DNA from: Pleurotus djamor
Lineage: Eukaryota; Basidiomycota; Agaricomycetes; Agaricales; Pleurotaceae
Direction: 5' to 3'
DNA: 47,446 bases
Assembly: GCA_029747585.1 (NCBI GenBank)
Contig: JAPEVF010000344.1
Span: 1 to 47,446 of the forward strand
A program made the position numbers and the translations under genes. Shown one piece after another: positions 43,319 to 47,446 of this stretch. The notes beneath the pieces were generated by a model. It made no database searches. It saw nothing but the letters and a program-made list of their open reading frames with translations, and was not told where the DNA came from. Position 1 is the stretch's first letter. Every line of letters begins with the position of its first letter.

Positions 43319-45515
43319 ATGCGTAAGTAAACATCATTCCTTCTCGTTGAGACATTCTAATAGGTCTTTAGCATCTCTCCGTGATCAGATCCTAGCGAAT
43401 CCGTCCATCCTCCTCGCCAACAAGGCGGACCCTTCGACACGTATGTTTTACCCCTCCCCTTCTCGTCGTATTTATCTCATTGCGTTCTCAGCCATCAAGG
43501 AATGGGATGGGCTCGTCGGCGCTGTATTCGAACGTTTCTATTACATTACATCCCCCAATTGTGTACGAATCCCCCAGCCACCCATAGGAAAGGATCGTCC
43601 GATCTTCCACTGTGCAGACGGCGGCTTTGGTATCGACGATCCATACCAGTGGCCTCAGTCGTACTGTCCGAAGTTGCCACTGTTTGCCTGTATGCCTGCC
43701 AAAGCACCCAAGGGCGATCCCCAACGTATCTTATGGTGGACGCCTCATATCGATGAGTTCGAGATCAAGGAAATGGGGGGTCATCGTTATACTAGTCCCG
43801 GTCTTATCAAGGCATCACATTGCCACCTTTTGAAGACTGAGGGTGACGCCATCCAGACGACCATCCGCCAGCACCTCGATGATCCGCAATACTTGCGAGT
43901 ATACAATAGGGATGGACTTGTTGCCCGCCATGATGCCCCGGGCGATTGGATGCGTCGTTTGGAGGGCTTTCCTGCGCCTTACCACGACGTGTGTCTCTTT
44001 GTCAAAGAGTATCAACGACGTTGTCTCGAACTCCTCGCGATCATCAATTTTGTCTCAACCGTTCTCAGTCGTTCTAACCCTCGTCCTCTCACCATCCCTC
44101 CTCCACATCGTTTTCTCGGAGCGTTCACCTCCGATATCGGTATCGCTGGGTTACTTGCCTTCAATGGTGTCCCAGTGTGGCTCATCCGAGAACTTGACTC
44201 ATTCAGCAGTGCTCGCATTGACTCCCTTGTCGACTTCATCCCTCCCACCTCTATTGTCTGTCAACCACTCCGAGCGGACCAACTCGCCATCTACTCGAGT
44301 TCGTCGTCTGACCCAGCGAAAATCCGCACAGTTTCCAACTACGCAATCGAATACTTTGCTTCCCAGTATCAAACATCCGATCCAGCAACTACACTCACGG
44401 TACCTAGACCTACACTTAATCCTCTCCCCACCAAACGTCTGCGCGCCGCCACCGATGCTGGTGCCTCTGGTGCTTCGAACGCGGTTGCCGGTTCCTCGAA
44501 ACAACAATCGAAGCCAACCAAGAAGGTCAAGACTGCCAAGCACCAGTCGAAAAAGGCTGATGGCTCTGCTCGATTTGTGGATGCCAAGAAATTTGATCTT
44601 CAACAGACTGCTTACACCCCTTCGACGCCATTAGTCTGGTCCGATGCCCTCAAAAGCGTCCGTCGTAATGTTACTCTCCATAACGACCTGGGTGAAGTTG
44701 ATCGTGGCTTTCCGTTTCCTCCTCCAACTCTTTTTGATCCAACATCTGCCCCCAACAAGCGCAAAATCTCATATGCATACATCTCTTGGGTCAACATCAG
44801 GCCCTCCCTTCTTGCGATTGCAGCCCCATTGACATCGTTTCGTCCTCTGAAGTGGTCGCGCAAAGAGTGGAAGAACGCCCTGTTGTTCTCCATGATCGAT
44901 CAAGGGGAGATTGGTGCTACCCCTGGCTCCCAGGCTTACACTGACATGCGCGGTGTCGCTCGTACTCTTCGCGACCGGGCCGAACAGGCTAACCTGCCCC
45001 TCCCTCCCTCTCTCTCGGCATCATATTTTGGCACCACCATTGTCCCATCCACTCTTCCCTCTCTCGAAATCTGCCGCAAAGTCATGTGGGAGCTTGGGGA
45101 ATTGTGTTGGCGCGCGGACTTGCTGGATCTCGATGCGTATATGTTTGTCGTCGCCGGCGCTCTCTCCGAAAGGGAACGTGCTGAACAGCGTTCACTCCGG
45201 TCTTCACTCATCAACAGGGTCTTCAACGCCGACACCCGCATCAATCAGGTCACTTGGACTCAGGTCAACCCTGACGGCACCCGAGCTGGCTTGACATCAA
45301 AGGATCCGAACGAGCGACGGAGGTCATTGCACGCACTTGGGGAGGTTGTCATTTCGTGGACGGGAGCACCATCTAACCTTGTCCAGTTCGTGCAGACCGG
45401 TGCGAACAGCGAGAATGACCTTGCGACGTTGGAGAAGATGTGTGCTGAATTCATTACTCAGTCGTTTTTCGCCCGGTTTGGTCGCGCTATGTCTGTGCCT
45501 GTTTTTGTGGACTAG
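43319..45515 (+). CDS. Hypothetical protein, basidiomycete multi-copy-type family
   Basis: Exons 43319-43322, 43372-43440 and 43492-45515 (698 aa); introns GTAAGT..TTAG and GTATGT..TCAG, both phase 1. The N-terminus is MPSLRDQILANPS and the mature reading continues KEWDGLVGAVFERFYY. I recognise no catalytic domain. Visible features: a LLAFNGVPVWLIRELDSF block, a basic low-complexity linker around residue 360-380 (KPTKKVKTAK), a Trp-rich KWSRKEWKNALL segment and a C-terminus FFARFGRAM. Proteins with this general plan seem familiar to me from mushroom genomes, often as repeated families, but I cannot name one. It lies 170 bp before the next gene on the same strand, and both have a basic/Pro/Ser low-complexity style, suggesting a functional or mobile pair. 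Confidence 0.82.
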
Positions 45516-45685
45516 TCGTTGTATCCCTTCATCGCATTACTACTCGTTGCCCACGCAGTGCCTCATGTATTTTTTTCTTCGCATTTATCAAATGATATTT
45601 TATCTCTCGCAAACTGCTCACCCCCACTTTTACCCATCCTTACTCTTAGTCCTTTGCAGCTTCCCCCTCACATTCTACATTTGCC

Positions 45686-47446
45686 ATGCCCCCGAAATCC
45701 TCCAAGTCAAGCCGTGGTCGTGCTACCTCTCAACTTCAAGCTGCGCAAACCAACTCGGACACAAATGACAAGTCGCAACGGACAAAAAAATCCGCCAAGA
45801 TGTCTGAGGCTGCCAACGACGTTCATGAAGCTATTCCCACCAAGGTATGTGCCTCTGAACTTTTATTGACTTTGATGCTCACACTGTTTATAGGCGCGTA
45901 AGCGTACCTACGCCCAGGTTGTAAGCGATGGCGAATCGGTATGTCATATTTTATTTCCTCTATTGTCTGTGTTTTGACACGAACATAGTCTCCTCCTCGC
46001 ACTCGCACCCGCACGCGTGCTCAGGCCAAGGCATCAGCTAGCACAGATCCCGCTACCTCAGAACAGAGTCGCGCTCCTGATGTAAAGGTATGTAGTCCTT
46101 CATTACAAGTTTTTTAATCCTACAACTGACCTCTTTGATGATTTCAGGTCGCGAAGATTGGGCCGCCACGGAAAGGCGCACCACGGGAGAAGCCCGTTGC
46201 CTCAAGCACCTCAAGCACCATAACTCCCGGTCCCGATGTTGACGCCACGATGGCTGCTCCCATGTCCCCCAAGCGTCCGGTTGAGCCTCGCAAGGTATGT
46301 ACACAAGCACCTCCAAGACTCCATACATATTACTGACTTGCGTTCACAGAAGAAACCTCGTCAGGTATCACTATCACCACCTCCACCCATTGCTGCCGAG
46401 GATGCGGACAATGCCACCCCACCTGCTGCTGATCCAGCGCACAAATCCCGGGGCAAGAAGAAGGCAGCGGATGTTTTACCAAACCCGACCTCTCCCGCTC
46501 CTCCTTCCTCTCCATTTTCCTCTCCTCCTCCCTCTCTTCCTTCCTCCTCTTCGCGTCCAGCGCCGGTGATCAGTCGATCACGGCAGCCAAATGAGTTATC
46601 GGTTGATACTCGTTTGGTGGACAAAGACCCTCCCCCACCACCACCCAATGTGGATCATCCCTTCGAGCGATTCGAGCAAGATCACGGACCACTCATCCAG
46701 ATGTCCCCTTCGCCATCCCCTCCTCCTTGTCCCCCTCCTCGCAAAGCCAAAGTCAACGGTCTTGCCAAGTTACAACAACAGCCACGGCCTCGCTCTCCGC
46801 AATCCGATGCAGGTGGCTCCGATTATGCCGATGAACATGATCCTGGTACCCTGGATGACGCTGATGATGATGACGACGACGATGACCAGGCTGGTGATGA
46901 CGACGAGGCTACCACCTCCCGCTCAAAGTCAAAGGGAAAGGCAAAGGCAAAGGATTCCTACTTGACTGGCCCTGTTCCCCGTCACATCCTTGACCGTGTC
47001 ACTGAACTCGAGAACGCGTACCGGACCGAAGTCGAGGCTCTCGCGCAACAGTGCAACAAGTCCTCGGCCACCCTGTTCAAGGCTGTCGGCTCGATCGTCA
47101 ACCGGCGTCGACCGAACGACTATAACATATGTGCATCTGTATATGCTCGTGGCCTCGGTAAGTCTCATGTTCCACAGTGGCATTCATCTAGACTGAGCAA
47201 CATTCCTAGGCCCCAACCACAAGTCCTCGTCAACTGAATTCAAGGTGAAATGGCAAGAAATCAAGCAGCTCCCGGAAGCCGAGTACGATGCGTATGTCAA
47301 GAAAGCTAGAAAGCAGTTCCACGAGAATCATGTGAAGAGTATTGACTGGCTCAAGGAGGAAGGCTTGTATGATACGCCGTTGAAGAAGACTGCGCAGTAC
47401 CTCACCAACATTGTAAGTCATTCATTTCTCAATTAAACATTCATTT
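45686..47446 (+). CDS. Hypothetical low-complexity protein, 3' end beyond the window
   Basis: Visible exons 45686-45844, 45894-45938, 45989-46087, 46148-46294, 46350-47157 and 47210-47412; the window ends inside the next intron (GTAAGT at 47413). All joins are in frame (phases 0,0,0,0,1). The first ~300 residues are disordered: Lys/Ser-rich MPPKSSKSSRGRATS, Arg-Thr repeats, long Pro/Ser runs and an Asp run followed by KSKGKAKAK, which resembles a nuclear localisation signal. A more ordered helical part begins at PRHILDRVTELENAYRTEV and continues into KVKWQEIKQLPEAEYDAYV. No domain recognised; a nuclear or DNA-associated role is only suggested by the basic/acidic composition. The multi-exon structure with tiny in-frame exons supports a real gene. 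Confidence 0.8.

Overview
The window is genomic DNA of a filamentous fungus, almost certainly a mushroom-type basidiomycete (Agaricomycete). The evidence is short introns of about 50-65 bp with GT..AG ends, the HET-domain plus 'VPEDAAYC' C-terminal domain architecture typical of basidiomycetes, a Kyakuja-Dileera-Zisupton (KDZ) DNA transposon, and basidiomycete-type low-complexity hypothetical genes. I cannot name the species.

Layout. (1) 1-6127: a nearly complete, very young Ty1/copia LTR retrotransposon. Its 1723-codon gag-pol frame is open and its LTRs differ at one site in 301 compared; only the first ~51 bases lie off the left edge. Its primer site matches the anticodon loop of initiator tRNA-Met, the half-tRNA mode of Drosophila copia and yeast Ty5. 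(2) 8257-35731: five HET-domain genes in the same orientation, A to E, about 6-7 kb apart. The 4-6 kb spacers share paralogous blocks in a constant order (named here X, Y, V, Z, W), so the locus grew by tandem duplication of a long unit. A and E look intact. B has a net +4-base frameshift, C has a 1-base leader deletion and a substitution in the HET signature, and D has a central splice junction out of phase with its paralogs. (3) 36062-36702: the C-terminal half of a WD40 gene on the minus strand, ending abruptly at a hairpin-rich boundary. (4) about 36709-42760: a KDZ DNA transposon with an 8-exon minus-strand transposase. Downstream of it is a 2 kb array of the palindrome GGGTATACCC, arranged with alternating 32/38 bp spacing into about 48 bp inverted repeats whose arms change in compensating ways. 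(5) 43319-47446: two same-strand hypothetical genes, the second running off the right edge, preceded by three GTGAAC-N4-GTTCAC dyads.

How the parts fit. HET proteins act in fungal non-self recognition (heterokaryon incompatibility) and as effector domains of fungal NLR-like receptors. A tandem array with conserved domains, a fast-changing central linker and several broken copies resembles a birth-and-death recognition locus flanked by active transposons. That role is inferred from the family, not shown by the sequence. The most unusual structure is the covarying hairpin array in the KDZ element.
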